A DNA stretch of 64,000 nucleotides from Toxotes chatareus (Eukaryota > Chordata > Actinopteri > Toxotidae): NCBI GenBank assembly GCA_016801885.1, contig JAFBJY010001370.1, positions 1 to 64,000 of the forward strand, in the 5' to 3' direction. Made by a program: the position numbers and the translations under genes. Positions 12,311-23,620 of the stretch are shown one piece after another (the stretch's first letter is position 1; each line of letters begins with the position of its first letter). The notes under the pieces were generated by a model, which saw only the letters and a program-made list of their open reading frames with translations, had not been told where the DNA came from and did not search any database.

Positions 12311-12513
12311 CGAGCCAGTGTTTATGGCAGCAGGACTGTGGATGTAGATTGGACTGAAAATGAACTGGACTCCTCACATTCAAAGTAATAAAGGAACATG
12401 TCAGCCATTGCAACAGTGAGGCTCACTGATGTGTTTTAATAGTCTCTGGACAACAAATGAGCTCAATGACAGAGGAATAAGTCATATCAGGCTTTGGCTT
12501 CACAGGAAATGTG

Positions 12514-13186
12514 GGTAACACTTTAGAATAACAAACCCTTATAAGACATTTATAAGCTATTAGTAGATATTAGTTAATAGTTAACTAATCATGAACAGAG
12601 CATTTATATACAGTTATAAATGATTATTAAATATTTATTACTTAAGTTACAAGACATTTATAAACTATTAGTAGATATTAAACTAATCATGAATAAACCA
12701 TTTATATACATTTGTAAATGATTATAAAAGCATTTATAACTAAAGTTGTACAACATTTATATATGATTTAGACATAATTAAAAATGCTGTGTCAACATTG
12801 TACATGATTTATTCAACTAATTTTCAATATGATCAACCTTATTAGCAAATTATTGGTGAAATAGTGTAGATGTGTTAAAAAAAACACTGTGCCACCATTT
12901 GTTTATTCATGTTTAACAGATGATTTGTTAGACATTCATAAAAATCTATAAATGATTTGTCCCTAAATCTAAAGTGAAGAAAATTCATTATTTACAAATG
13001 TCTGTTAATGTTTATAAATGATTTGTGGACCTTTTACTCACCTCTTATGAACGACTTTAATAAATACAGATACGAAGCAATTACTAACTTGTCCTTTCAT
13101 GTTGAAACAAATGTTTTGTTAGACATTCATAAAACATCTATAAATCAGTTGCAGATGTTCTTATGTCCCTTAATCTAAAGTGAACC
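12514..13186. mobile_element. AT-rich non-autonomous DNA element with internal repeats
   Basis: The left end GGTAACACTTTAGA and the right end TCTAAAGTGAACC are imperfect inverted complements. Inside are two direct repeats of about 100 bp (starting near 12550 and 12655, marked by CTATTAGTAGATATTA) and two further related units sharing TAGACATTCATAAAA. The GGTAACACTTTA end is common among fish DNA transposons. No transposase or clear target duplication was seen, so the superfamily is left open. Confidence 0.45.
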
Positions 13187-13599
13187 ATATTCATCATTAA
13201 CAAATATCTAATAATGTTTGCTAAAAAGATCTGTAGACTTTTGTATCACATGTAATAAATATTGTAGACAACTTTGGGATCCATTCTTCTTTGTGACATC
13301 AAACAGTAACAGAATTAGGAGTACAGAGTATAAGAGTATAAAACATTTTATTAAAACAAGCACAGCAGCCAATGTGCTACGAAACAGAATAAAGCAATAA
13401 CAAGTGCTTTTCAACAGCCTGCACATTAAAAACACAATGTTGTCTTAAAACAATAACAACTATGTTGATTCTTCTGAAAAACTAACCCACCCACTCCAAG
13501 TTCTGAACTCTTATATCCTCCTCAGGAAGGGAAGAAGTTTCCTTCCTTTTTCATGACATGACATGGTTTCTCTGTTGTGTAGCCTGTTTTATTCTGACT

Positions 13600-14065
13600 A
13601 GCTGTACCTTACTTTTCTAATATCATGAAGTAGGCGACCTAGGGGACCATGATGATGTTTCCTAGCAAGCCAATCATGCCACTAAATGACTGCCAGGTGG
13701 TCTTTAAGTAGTTTCTCTGTGCGGTTACCCTCACTCTCCACACCCTGTATGTTCTCCAGGCCCTTTGTGAGCCCCTGTTTCTGGATCGACATATGCTACA
13801 CTGTGGTTCACTGTGTAATGGTTGTAGCCAAGCTGAGGCAAAGCATTTCTGTAAGCTCGCCCTTCATCACGAATGATGCTTGACCCCTCCTTGCATGGTG
13901 AGCAATTATTGGCACCAGCCCCCTCCTCGTTCTTCTCTCCACCAAGCGGAGCACAGGTTTCCCTGGCCTCTTCCCACTGCAACACACCCCTAGCATGCCA
14001 AAGACCCACTTCCTCCTCTTCCAGCCCCCAGCCATTCTGCCTCTTCCATACTGCATTTTGGGAAA
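13600..14065 (-). pseudogene. Merlin (IS1016-like) transposase remnant
   Basis: Read on the minus strand, the pieces give the DDE core typical of Merlin/IS1595-type transposases. In order they are KWVFGMLGV, VLRLVERRTRRGLVPII, then SIIRDEGRAYRNALPQLGYN, HYTVNHSVAYVDPETGAH, and NRTEKLLKDHLAVI near 13690. The conserved acidic residues around IIRDE and FVDP-like VDPETGAH are visible. At least one frameshift lies near 13885, another follows the GAH motif, and stops occur after it. Merlin moves by cut-and-paste; this copy cannot. The N-terminal third of the protein is missing. No terminal repeats were identified. Confidence 0.8.
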
Positions 14066-14091
14066 AATTGCAAAATAAGGAAGATATTGAT

Positions 14092-14126
14092 ATTCATTTA
14101 TCTGACATTGAGTCAGATAAATGAAT
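14092..14126. repeat. 15-bp perfect hairpin
   Basis: The stem 14092-14106 pairs perfectly with 14112-14126 around a 5-base loop (core CATTTATCTGAC / GTCAGATAAATG). It lies just upstream of the Merlin remnant on that gene's strand and could be part of the old element end. Confidence 0.7.
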
Positions 14127-14129
14127 GAA

Positions 14130-16340
14130 TGAACTGAAGGGTGAGGAAACCTTCCTGCTTCTCTAGAGATTGTTGCTGTTGTGTCTTTATTGTTTATGAA
14201 AAAGTACACAAATGAAAAAAAATAATTATGGAATATACTGTGTCCGTATTTTCCCACAGTGGTGACAAGTTAATGATGACCAGCTTAATAATTTGCAGTG
14301 GCTAATACTTAAAGTTATACTTGCCTTTCTTTTATGTCTGAAGTGACTCATCGATCAGAACAAAGTATCTCGGAAATACCTAGCATAAATACTTAGTAAA
14401 AGTACAGACAGGTACATCACTGAGGCAGAGACCTGAGTTGAAAAATATATAAATACATTTAATAATCAAAAAAAAAAAAAAAAAAAGCACCCGAACTGGT
14501 GGAAAAGAAAGAAAAAGGTTACAAACAGATGAAAATACTTAATGAAATAGTTAAAATGTACTTTATTACAATTTATCTACTAAAAAAAGGGGAAGGCCTT
14601 GACATTCATTTAAAAGTAGAACAACATATTTGAGGTTTTAAAATTTAAGTTAAAATACTAGACAGAGGCCACATGCAGAGAGGCAGACTACACAAAGGAG
14701 TCCCAGGTGTGCTACCACTACTCACCTTTGGTGCAGCAAAACCAAACTCACAGCAACCTCACAGCAAGCGGTGCGGTCTATAGTGTCCCTGTGTATTAAC
14801 TCACATGCAATCAAGTGAAGGGCCCTCACCACAGGTGCTCAGCCTCCCACATTAGCTCTCCACTTGAAAAAGAACCTCAAAACAAAACTAAATCACAATC
14901 AAACAAACAATGATAGTAAAGCAAAACATAACCAAATAAGGCATAACAATCAACAAAGGCAATGTAACCCAGTTGGGTGGAAACAAATTCAAACACAAGA
15001 GATTAAAGAAATTAGATGACTAAAGAAACAAACAAACTCAAGAAACACCATTAACCAAATTTCACACTGCCTATTTAAAATATATTTGAAAGAACAGTTG
15101 TAGACCAACTCACCACAGGATGTTAAAACTTGCACCAAAACTCTTCACAAGGAATACAGGACCTGGACAGCCACAGCATGGACAGGTGGCAGAGAGACAA
15201 CACAACACAACACAACACAGGTGTCTTATATAACCTGACCCTGATTAGGAGGAGTGGGGAGGGGCTGGCTCAAGACTGCATTCAGCAGCTCCACCTAGAC
15301 TAAGGGAGTATTCCCCACCACAGATATATTCTGAAGGGTTGTGAATTTGAATTTTATTGACTGTAACCCACAGACATCCTAAAGTCATCAGCACAGCTGG
15401 AAACTATGATCCTGAGGGAGAGGCAGCAGGAGGCACCCAGCACCAAAATGGTCTGTCCCCAAGAGGTGGTGATGGAGGTGGATCCCAGAGTCCTGCAGGG
15501 ATTCGCCCCCTCTTCAATAGGCCTTCCCAGGCCCTCAGCAAACTGTCTGTTGGGGTCACAAAGGCCACTTTGGATCATGTCTGTGTGGAATAGCAGGCCA
15601 CCTTTGTTATGGCTGTACTTGGACCTGAACCCAAGTGCACGAATCAAAGACAAAGTACAAAATAGACAATATTTTAAGTACAACTGAAAATCACTCCGAG
15701 AGGTAAAGGGAAAATGTGAGAACAAAAATCACTCATACAAGGACAAAAGGCACAATGACTAAACAAAGTAACAAAGGAAAATCTAACAATGAATACAGTA
15801 GCTCTGACAAGGAAAAGTAACAACAAAATACAAAACTTGGCTTGAAGAAGAGAAGGTAACATGGGCAAAAACGCTGGTTTGCTGACAATAAGACAAGACG
15901 AACTGGCACAGGACAAGGGGAGACACAGACTATATAAAGACACAAGGTAAGGGGACAGGTGGAAACAATTAGGGTGGGGAAAACAATCACACTGGCGGGA
16001 AACAAGAGGAAGGGTAAGCCACCTGAAACAAAAGGAGAACACATTCCAAAATAAAAGCAAAACTCACAAGACAACATGAACACAGGACAAAACATAACAA
16101 GACATTATTTCCTGACTATGACAACCTTCTCCTGCTCCATCAGGGATGACATGGTTCTGTCTATCCTGACAGAGATCAGGCAGACCTACCCACACCATAT
16201 CCTGGTGCACTGGATCAAGAACTTTGCACCAGTGCTGCTGAGCAAAATTGTTGATGTTGCATCAGAACATATTTGTGGGATGTTTCATCCCCAGAGCCCC
16301 AAAGTGCTGACTCATCTGACACCTGCGCTGATCAAAGTGT
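14130..16340. other. Unassigned repeat-like stretch
   Basis: This stretch contains an A-run (14468-14487), a (CACAA)n tract near 15198-15222 and long A-rich segments. The texture from 15720 to 16120 (AAAACA..ACAGGAA) resembles the antisense gypsy LTRs elsewhere in the window. A short plus-strand frame at 16076-16351 has no recognised domain. No gene is called. Confidence 0.35.
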
Positions 16341-16768
16341 GCAGAGGGTGACTGGCATCATCCACGATTGCCAGTGGTTTGTTCAGTGTTCTCTTCTCTG
16401 CAACTGTCACCAGAAAGTCCAGCTTCATGCCGACCACAGAGCTGGCCCATCTGATCAGTTAGTCCAGCCTGGAGGAGTCCTTTTAAGATGTGCTGTCCCC
16501 TGAGCACACTGCAGCATAAATGAGGACGCTGGCGACCACAGACTAGTAAAACATCCACAGGAGTTTCCTGCAGACGAACAATCGCAGCCTCCTCAGGAAG
16601 TGGTGGCGGACATGGTTCTGACTTCCCAAAGTCTATGACCAGCTCCTTAGTCTATGAGGTATTGGGCGACAGGTGGTTCCTTTGGCACCAGACAACAAAG
16701 TCCTTCACCAGACTCCTGTACTCATCCTCTCTGTCATCCCTGATACACCCCATGATGGCTGTGTCATC
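16340..16768 (-). pseudogene. CR1/Rex1-type LINE reverse transcriptase fragment
   Basis: The minus strand, read from 16790 down, gives DDTAIMGCIRDDREDEYRSL, then VKDFVVWCQRNHLSPNT, then TKELVIDFGKS. This is the stretch just after the catalytic aspartates of a CR1/Rex1-type reverse transcriptase. It is broken by a stop before TKEL and by later frameshifts. The upstream catalytic half is absent: the fragment abuts LTR-derived sequence at about 16769. Confidence 0.7.
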
Positions 16769-17426
16769 AGGTGATTCACATTAGGGCAGGACAGACAATC
16801 AACAAAGTGGGAAACCAGACAGATAGAGGAAGTAGTCTAGGAACAGATACACAAGGAACGGGAGCTCAACAAGAACAAAGTTTGATATCAAATAAGTTTG
16901 ATATGAACAAATTTCTGTCTGAATGAGATGAATTCTAAACTTTGACTCATGAGTCAAAAGTATTCTCGTTTTGTTAAATGAAGATGGAAAATTTGAGGAA
17001 GTAAAGACTACAAATATGTCTGCTCACAACCTTAAACCCTGATAGCTGCATTACATCAGCTATAACAGCTTCACACACAGTTTGTCATTATTAAGCTACA
17101 TATTATTCATTGTGTCTAACATTATACATAAACAAGAAATGCAAAATGGAATCAGGAACAAGGACCAGTAGCAGGACTGCAAAATAAAACAGAAAGTACA
17201 GAACCAAAGAAGAGTCCACAAACAGTCCATAAGGAGTTTAACAAAATCCTAAAAGAATCCAAAAAAACTGACCCAGGGGCTGATAATGCCAAAGAGTCCA
17301 AATGACCAACAACAGTCCAAAACAGTTTTTAAACAAAAGCTCCAGATAGTCCAAAGGAGCCCAACAAAAATCCAACAAGGTCCAAAACAGATTTCAAAAC
17401 ACCCACCCTGGGTGCTGATCATAACA
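16769..17426 (-). repeat. Rearranged gypsy-type LTR copy
   Basis: 16769-16870 and 17130-17426 correspond to two parts of the solo LTR at 47990-48726 (shared GTGATTCACATTAGGGCAGG and CTGATCATAACA). The segment between them (about 16880-17110) matches 48838-49022, which lies outside the LTR there. This copy is therefore scrambled relative to its partner. It ends in ATAACA followed by GTAAT, the presumed target duplication. Confidence 0.65.
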
Positions 17427-17490
17427 GTAATAACTAATAAGTAATAATTTATAATATTCTACTGTTGAGATTATATGAAGTATAATGTGT

Positions 17491-17513
17491 GATAGATAGA
17501 TAGATAGATAGAT
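17491..17513. repeat. (GATA)n microsatellite
   Basis: About six GATA units. Confidence 0.9.
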
Positions 17514-17745
17514 CAGCAAGTGAAGAGTGCAGCTTTGGACTTTGGACCAGCCTGAGATCGCTAGGTCGCCGGGTATCAAAACGCCGATCCACCCCAGCTC
17601 CCTGGGTGCCCTAGTAGGCAGCCATCTGCCCCAGTGTCTCTAGTGCATCTGCATGCTCTCTGCATTTTACTCACACCAAGTGAGAAATTTCCCCCAGTTG
17701 GAAACAACTTGAAGGACAATAAGGGATTAAAATTAGAATTAAATT
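17514..17745 (+). repeat. Short dispersed repeat, possible LINE 3' end
   Basis: A GC-normal body ends in GGACAATAAGGGATTAAAA followed by ATTAAA-type short repeats, which is how several fish LINE 3' tails end. No coding part is left. Assignment is by texture only. Confidence 0.3.
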
Positions 17746-18720
17746 AAAACTTAATCTGTCACACAGAGGTGAGCTGTTGTGCAGGGCTGTGCAGAAGGGA
17801 AGGAATGATTTCCTGAAATCATCACCCAGGGTGGGTGTTTTGAAATCTGTTTTGGACCTTGTTGGATTTTTGTTGGGCTCCTTTGGACTATCTGGAGCTT
17901 TTGTTTAAAAACTGTTTTGGACTGTTGTTGGTCATTTGGACTCTTTGGCATTATCAACAGAAAATCAGTTCTTCCTGGTTCTTCTGGCTCATCGGTGTCT
18001 TAATACTGACTGCTGAGGCTGCTTGTTTCTTTGTTTTCTTTGTTTCTGACTAAAGAACATTTTTACTTTCACTGATTTTCCATATTTTTCCATATTTTAC
18101 CAATAAATCCCATGTGCAGAGTCAAACCCACATAGAATGTGTATCACAGCCTGATAGATCTGATTCCTCTGAGCCAGAAAATATTAAAACTCAGTGAACC
18201 ACACTATTACACTGGGTGACATGTTCCTTCATGTGCATGAACACACACACACTGCAGTTTATTCTGACTCAGTCCCACACACACTGTCCTGCTGCCTTAA
18301 ATACTCACTACAGCACCAAATGTGGATCAATCCACTGATCAAAATAGTACCCAACAAATGCGCTGATTCCTCCTGTTTGCTTGATGAAAACTACAGAGAG
18401 CAGCTGTTTTAGGAAATCAGTGAACCTTTTGAAGAATAAACTGTACATTTGTGAGGGCTTTTTTTTTTTAATTTTGAACAAATCGGCTAAGCTCCAATGA
18501 CATTTGTTCACAGTCAGACAGTGCTGAGAGATGAACTAACACTATTGGTTTTGGTCTTTTCATGAGTTTGTAGTAAAGAACCACAATGTAGAATAATACC
18601 AGAATTATCCTTTAATTACACACAAGATTATCTTCACCATCACTGATATTTGTGCACATGTAACTCTGTAAACTGTACTTGTCCATTGTCTGTCAGTAAA
18701 GTTGAGTCATGGATCACAAA
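17746..18720. other. Non-coding stretch with part of a segmental duplication
   Basis: 18311-18420 matches 50237-50340 (shared CACCAAATGTGGATCAATCC), and the sequence around 18545 matches about 46545. No exon was recognised. Confidence 0.4.
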
Positions 18721-18724
18721 CGCT

Positions 18725-20590
18725 TCTTTTTATTTTTATGTTTTATTTATTTAACCTTTATCCAACCAGGTAAGTCAGTTGAGAACCAGTTCTCATTTTC
18801 AACAACAACCTGGCCAAGAGACAGCAGCAAGAGGCATGTTACACAATAAACAATAATTGAAATCTTGAACACCCATAAACAAATAAAAACATGAAGTCCT
18901 TCTCACAAATATATACATACAACAACATACAATACATACAACAAGGAGCTCACAAGCAAATTAGAAGCAGGTGCACTGATCGGATTGTAATGAGTTATTG
19001 AAAGTAGATAACGGGATGAAGGTACGGAGTTTGTTTTTTGTAACTCATTCCAGTCACTAGGAGCAGCAAAATGGAGTGAGGAACAACTGAAGGAAGTTTG
19101 GACTTTTGGAGTGATCAAGGTGATGAAGTTACTTGAGCGTAGATTGTGGGTGTTGTTGGAGATGTTGATTAGTGATTGAAGGTATGGAGGGGTTTTGCCG
19201 ATGATAGTTTTGTAGATGAACTGATACCAATGCAACAACCTGTGGGTGTGGAGCGATGGCCAGTTAATGAGAGAGTATAGATCACAATGATGGGTGTTAA
19301 AAGGGGCACCGGTGACAAAGCGGATTGCAGAATGATAGATGACATCCAGTTTATTGAGAAGATTTTTGGAGGCGGATCTGTAGATTATGTCGCCGTAATC
19401 TAGAATAGGGAGGATTGTCATTCTGACCGGGGTGTGCTTTGCTGAGTGAGTGAAGGATGATTTATTACAGTAAAGAAAGCTGATTCTTGATTTGACATTA
19501 GAGAGCAATGTGGTGATGTGAATGTCGAAGGAAAGTGAACTGTCAAGCCAGATACCTAAATACTTGTAAGAACAGACCAACTGTAATACTGTACCATCCA
19601 AGGAGAAGATATTAAGGTGACAGGGGGTCTGGGGTAAATGACAGTTGAAGATCATGAGTTTGGTTTTGTTTGTGTTTAAAAGAAGGTGAAGGTTGGAAAA
19701 AGTGTGTTGGAGACTATTAAAACTATGTTGCAAAGAGGTCAGGGCAGCGTTCAGGGTTGGACTGGATGTGTACAAGATGGTGTCATCAGCATATATATGG
19801 ATAAGAGAGTTACCAGCAGCATGAACAATGTCATTTATATAGCTTTTGAATAGGGTTGGACCTAATATAGACCCCTGAGGGACACCCATGGATAGAGGCA
19901 GGGGGTCAGACTGGTAACCCCTAGCTTGCACTAATTGCATAGACCAGAGATGTAACTTCTGAACCATGCCAAATAGTCCTCCGAATGACCTATGTCTTTG
20001 AGCTTGTCAAGTAGGATGTTATGGTTTACTGAGATCAACAAACACAGCCACATAGTATTCTTTTCTATCGATGGCACATATGATGTTGTTTAGCACCTTA
20101 AGTGTTGCGGAGATACACCCATGACCAGATCTGAAGCCAGACTGCATAGGGGTAAGAATACTGTGGGATTCCAGGTGGTGGGTAAGCTGTTTGTTGACTA
20201 ATTTCTCAAAGACTTTGGAGAGGCAAGGCAAGATGGAGACAGGCCTAGATGGGGTCTAGATTGTCACCTCCCTTAAAGAGAGGGGTGACAGCTGCAGATT
20301 TCCAGTCTTGGGGAGTTCACAGGTTTGCAAGGAGAGGTTAAACAGATGAGTGACAGGTGCTGCAATAGTGCGTGCTGCTACCTTCAGGAAGAAGGGGTCT
20401 AGAGTATCCAATCCAGCTGATTTGTGAGGATCCAGCTTGAGTAGCTCCCCAAGCACCTCATAATCCTGAATCGATTGAACGGAAAAATGGGAGTTGCTTG
20501 GAGAGTTGCTTGGAGAGGGGGATCACGGTTTGGTGTCGCATCATTAAGGTTGACAGCAGAAGTGGGATTAACCTTATACATTTTAAATAT
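18725..20590 (-). pseudogene. 5'-truncated LINE (L2/CR1-group) reverse transcriptase
   Basis: The minus-strand frames give the palm and thumb of a LINE reverse transcriptase: KSAGLDTLDPFFLK (20256-20456), then PCLSKVFEKLVNKQLTHHLE and QSGFRSGHGC (20019-20231), then the long frame 18903-19967. That frame has GVPQGSILGP, the catalytic YADDT (bases 19782-19793), the KYLG block, and a C-terminus with AAPSDWNELQ. Frameshifts separate the three blocks, and no endonuclease is present because the element is cut off at about 20590. The 3' UTR runs to about 18725 (TTTATTTAACC/AACCAGGTAAGTCAG on the plus strand, a familiar fish LINE tail). It occupies the place where copy A should have its upstream exon. 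Confidence 0.85.
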
Positions 20591-20996
20591 ATTTTGTACT
20601 CTAATATCTTTTTAACATATTATTTATTAGCCTTTTTTAATCAACCTTTTAAGCCGCATGAAATTAGATATTAATGAACTTCTGATATTACAATATTTAT
20701 TAAACATTTCTCTTTGACAGTTACAATTACTTTACTGTCTCTTGGTCAGTTTTGTTTCTGTGGACTGTAGGGAAGAAGAGTCAGGATGAAGAGACAGAAA
20801 AGGAGGAAAGAATATCAAATGTAGTTCTTCATGTTCTCTCAGTCAGAATGAACAGTTTGACACAAAGTTGGGACGATCTACTCTGTTAGACTGTGTGTGC
20901 TATTCCTGTTCTTGCATGTGACTCTTGATCAGACTTGTCTGTCCTGATTTTTCGTGTGTCTGAGCTCACACTCTGTTTTACTGGTTTCCCTCTCAG

Positions 20997-21149
20997 ACCG
21001 CCTAAAGTCCAGAAAATGAGTGTTTGTGTGGAGGAAAAGGAGGACAGAGCAGAGTCTCCAGGATCCAGCTGTCTGTCTATGAAGAGTGACTGGTCCAAAC
21101 AGAGAGATCCTCCATACTTCAGTCATGAACCTGGACCGTCAGACACAAA
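20997..21149 (+). CDS. NLR copy A, exon with start codon (N-terminal repeat 1)
   Basis: The acceptor TTTCCCTCTCAG precedes 20997 and the donor GTAAGAG begins at 21150. The ATG at 21016 opens a frame starting MSVCVEEKEDRAESPGSSC and ending EPGPSDTK, leaving phase 2. The SPGSSCLSMKSDWSK peptide is the repeated N-terminal module seen ahead of FISNA in many fish NLR-C proteins; it is repeated in the next exon and in copy B. The start is inferred from the first ATG after the acceptor and from identity with copy B. Confidence 0.8.
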
Positions 21150-21284
21150 GTAAGAGAACTGCTACAAACCTGTGAACTTCCAAACTGTGGGCTATAACAG
21201 CGTTTACTGTGTTGAGGTCCTGCAGTCGTCGTCACTGTCTGTAACTGTTGTGTGATGCTGCTGTTTAGCCACAAACATGAGGAA

Positions 21285-21905
21285 GAGGACCCAAATGCAG
21301 AAACCCCAGGACGGACAAAATGAGTAAATTAAAAGTTCTTTTATTTAACTCAAACTCTCTGGAAAAAGTCTAGGGGCAGGAAACAAAAGTTCAACAACTA
21401 AAAATCATCCAAATGGAGAAAAACCTTCAGAAACAGAAACTCTAATCCAAAAAGTCCTCACTGGTGACAGAACAAAATAACAGAGGAAAGTGGAAACAGG
21501 AGGCAAATCCAGGACAGTGCACAGGTAGGGAAACAGATAAGACAACTAACAGAAGGCTCCAGGACGAGAACAGAGACTCCAGGAGGTGAACCACAGGTGC
21601 AAATATGAGCTGAGACACAGACTAACTGACAAAGGAACAGGGGGAGCAACAAGACTTAAATACACAGGAGGTCATTTACAACAGGTGACACAAATCAGGA
21701 AGGGAAGCCAATCGACAACTGAGAGAAAGCAGATAAAGACAGGAAATAAATTATGAACAGGGACCAGGGTTTCAAAATAAAACAGGAAAAGCCAAAACCA
21801 AAACTCAAGAGACCAGAACCAAAGTGACATGATTTCAAAAACAAAAGGAAGGAGTAAGAAGTACTACCAACACTTAAGGCCTGTCAAGGCCATCCAAAAC
21901 AGTCC
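21285..21905 (-). repeat. Gypsy-type LTR copy, antisense, in NLR-A intron
   Basis: It begins with GAGGACCCAAATGCAGA, the reverse complement of the U5 end shared by the other LTRs here, and continues through the same A-rich antisense LTR body (TTAAATACACAGGAGGTCA). It sits just downstream of the first coding exon. A related fragment occupies the equivalent intron position in copy B (49970-50190), so the insertion predates the A/B duplication. Confidence 0.7.
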
Positions 21906-22256
21906 CCTTAGGAGCTGATAGTTGAAGTAACTGCTGTAGAGTCGGCAGAAAGTAAGTTCTTCCTGCTTCTGTTGGCACATCATAGAGCAACAAATTTGGC
22001 CGATTCAAGTTTTATCACTAAAAATATAGTTAATTTGATCAGACTGACGTAAGACTCATCGACTTTGTCCCCAAAGAGGATTTCAACACACAAAATAGAT
22101 TATATTAATTTGCATACAATATTGTGTGTTTTATTCAACTTTTGTAAACTCTTGGTGTTTCCAGTTACAAGTGACCGGTGATTAGAAATGAATGGGGGAG
22201 ACTACAATTAGTGTAAAAAATAGAGCTCAGGTACATCCTCATTTGTCAGATGGACA

Positions 22257-22320
22257 CATGCATACGCACACACGCGCGCGCGCACGCACGCACACTCACA
22301 CACACTCACACACACTCACA

Positions 22321-22381
<61 letters not shown>
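22257..22381. repeat. (CA)n microsatellite with CG and CACT variants
   Basis: The tract grades from CACGCGCG through CACTCA units to about 30 uninterrupted CA units (22320-22381). The open frames across it, with long His-Thr runs, are artefacts of the repeat. Confidence 0.97.
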
Positions 22382-22383
<2 letters not shown>

Positions 22384-22465
22384 GGGTTCCTTGGCAACCA
22401 CTATGGGAACCTTTACCCAAAAGAGTCACCTGTTGGAAGTTCTCACAGACAGTTGCAACATTTAT

Positions 22466-22646
22466 TCATTTTCTATACTGCCTGATCTGTCAGGGTCAGG
22501 GGAGCTGGAGCCTATCCCAGCTGACTATGGGCAAGAGGGTACACCCTGGACTGGTTACCAGTCAATTGCAGGGCTGACACACAAAGATAGACAAAGACAG
22601 ACAACCACTCAAGCACACCTTGGGGCACTTTAGAGTAGCCAATTAA
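22466..22646 (-). repeat. tRNA-derived SINE, distal part (split by a TTAA element)
   Basis: This is the common teleost repeat with GGAGCTGGAGCCTATCCCAG and CAGTCAATTGCAGGGCTGAC. In antisense orientation its tRNA-like head lies on the other side of the inserted element (24588-24740). Copy 2 at 42588-42890 shows the uninterrupted arrangement. Confidence 0.85.
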
Positions 22647-23047
22647 CCCCTTAACACTCCAGCCAAATTTGCCCAAAACACCTGCCAAAAACATACCCAA
22701 ATTAAATTCAAAGCTGTTCTTGAACCCTTAGGAGGACATTCAAATGTTTGGTCTCTTTGTGAAGGTAACACTCTAAAGTTTTTATTTCAGCAGTCTGAGT
22801 ACTGTAGGTGTAACTGGTATGGAGTAAGAGAATATTAAACACAGAAAAAATTTTTTTTTTTTCCCTCGCCTGGATTTTTTTTAAAAAAATGCATCTTTCT
22901 AATAACCTGGGCTTGTAGGATAGGTTTAGATGACAACATATTTCTGTAGACTGAAGTCCTACCCATTCCATGTTAAAATTTCATAGCAATTGTACAAAAA
23001 ATTGACTGTTTTGCACAGGTTTTTCAGTGGGTATGTCCAGGCGTTCT

Positions 23048-23085
23048 CAAGAGCTATCCAAAATGGCCACTTTGGATAGCTCTTG
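23048..23085. repeat. 15-bp perfect hairpin inside the TTAA element
   Basis: CAAGAGCTATCCAAA (23048-23062) is followed after 8 bases by its exact reverse complement (23071-23085). Confidence 0.9.
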
Positions 23086-23425
23086 GGCACGCCAGGTGCC
23101 AAGTGTATAACTCCTGAATGCTTCAACATACAGACATCAATGACGGCTCTAATGAAAGGTGACACTTAGAGGAATCATATTCCATAATGATCCCTCCAAT
23201 ATATTAATATTAATATTCATATTCATATTCACAATTAGTAGTACAAAAATCGTTATGGAAGAGAAAACACATTGAATGCTCATTATTCTATTGAAACTAA
23301 ACGTGCATTATAAGAAATTAGTCAGAAAAAGTGCTATGGTCAGAAAGCAACACCTTTATGTGAATGAATTACATACTATTCACAGCAAACTGTTTACATA
23401 TTTACAATTTCACCTAAGTTTGGCC

Positions 23426-23620
23426 GCCTGGTTAGCTCAGTTGGTAGAACATGAGACTCAATATCTCAGGATCGTGGGTTTGAGCCCCACTCTGGACGGT
23501 CCCACCTCCACCTCCCCAGGTGGTCACCCTACAGGTCGTGAGTCCACTGTAGAATTTCGGTGTGGACTGGGCAGCCGCAACCTGGGCCTGGACCCAGATA
23601 AGAGACAACACTCTGAGAAG
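23426..23620 (+). mobile_element. tRNA-Lys-derived SINE with a Rex3-like 3' tail
   Basis: The head starting GCCTGGTTAGCTCAG follows tRNA-Lys closely, with A box TAGCTCAGTTGG (23433-23444) and B box GGTTTGAGCCC (23477-23487). The anticodon loop is altered (CTCAATAT in place of a CTT anticodon), so it is not a working tRNA. A SINE body follows, ending in CCTGGACCCAGATAAG (23587-23602). That is the same 16-mer as at the 3' end of the Rex3-like LINE (28662-28677). SINEs commonly borrow the LINE tail that recruits the reverse transcriptase. It is nested inside the TTAA element. Confidence 0.8.

Noticed and set aside
13808..14257. 149-codon minus-strand frame as a novel gene
   Set aside because: Its central part is the Merlin transposase in a shifted frame; the ends are chance extension.
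22192..22633. Open frames of 97 and 127 codons rich in His-Thr
   Set aside because: They are created by the (CA)n tract, which is open in several frames; there are no other coding features.
23426..23500. A tRNA-Lys gene
   Set aside because: A and B boxes are good, but the anticodon loop lacks CTT and a SINE body and tail follow directly.
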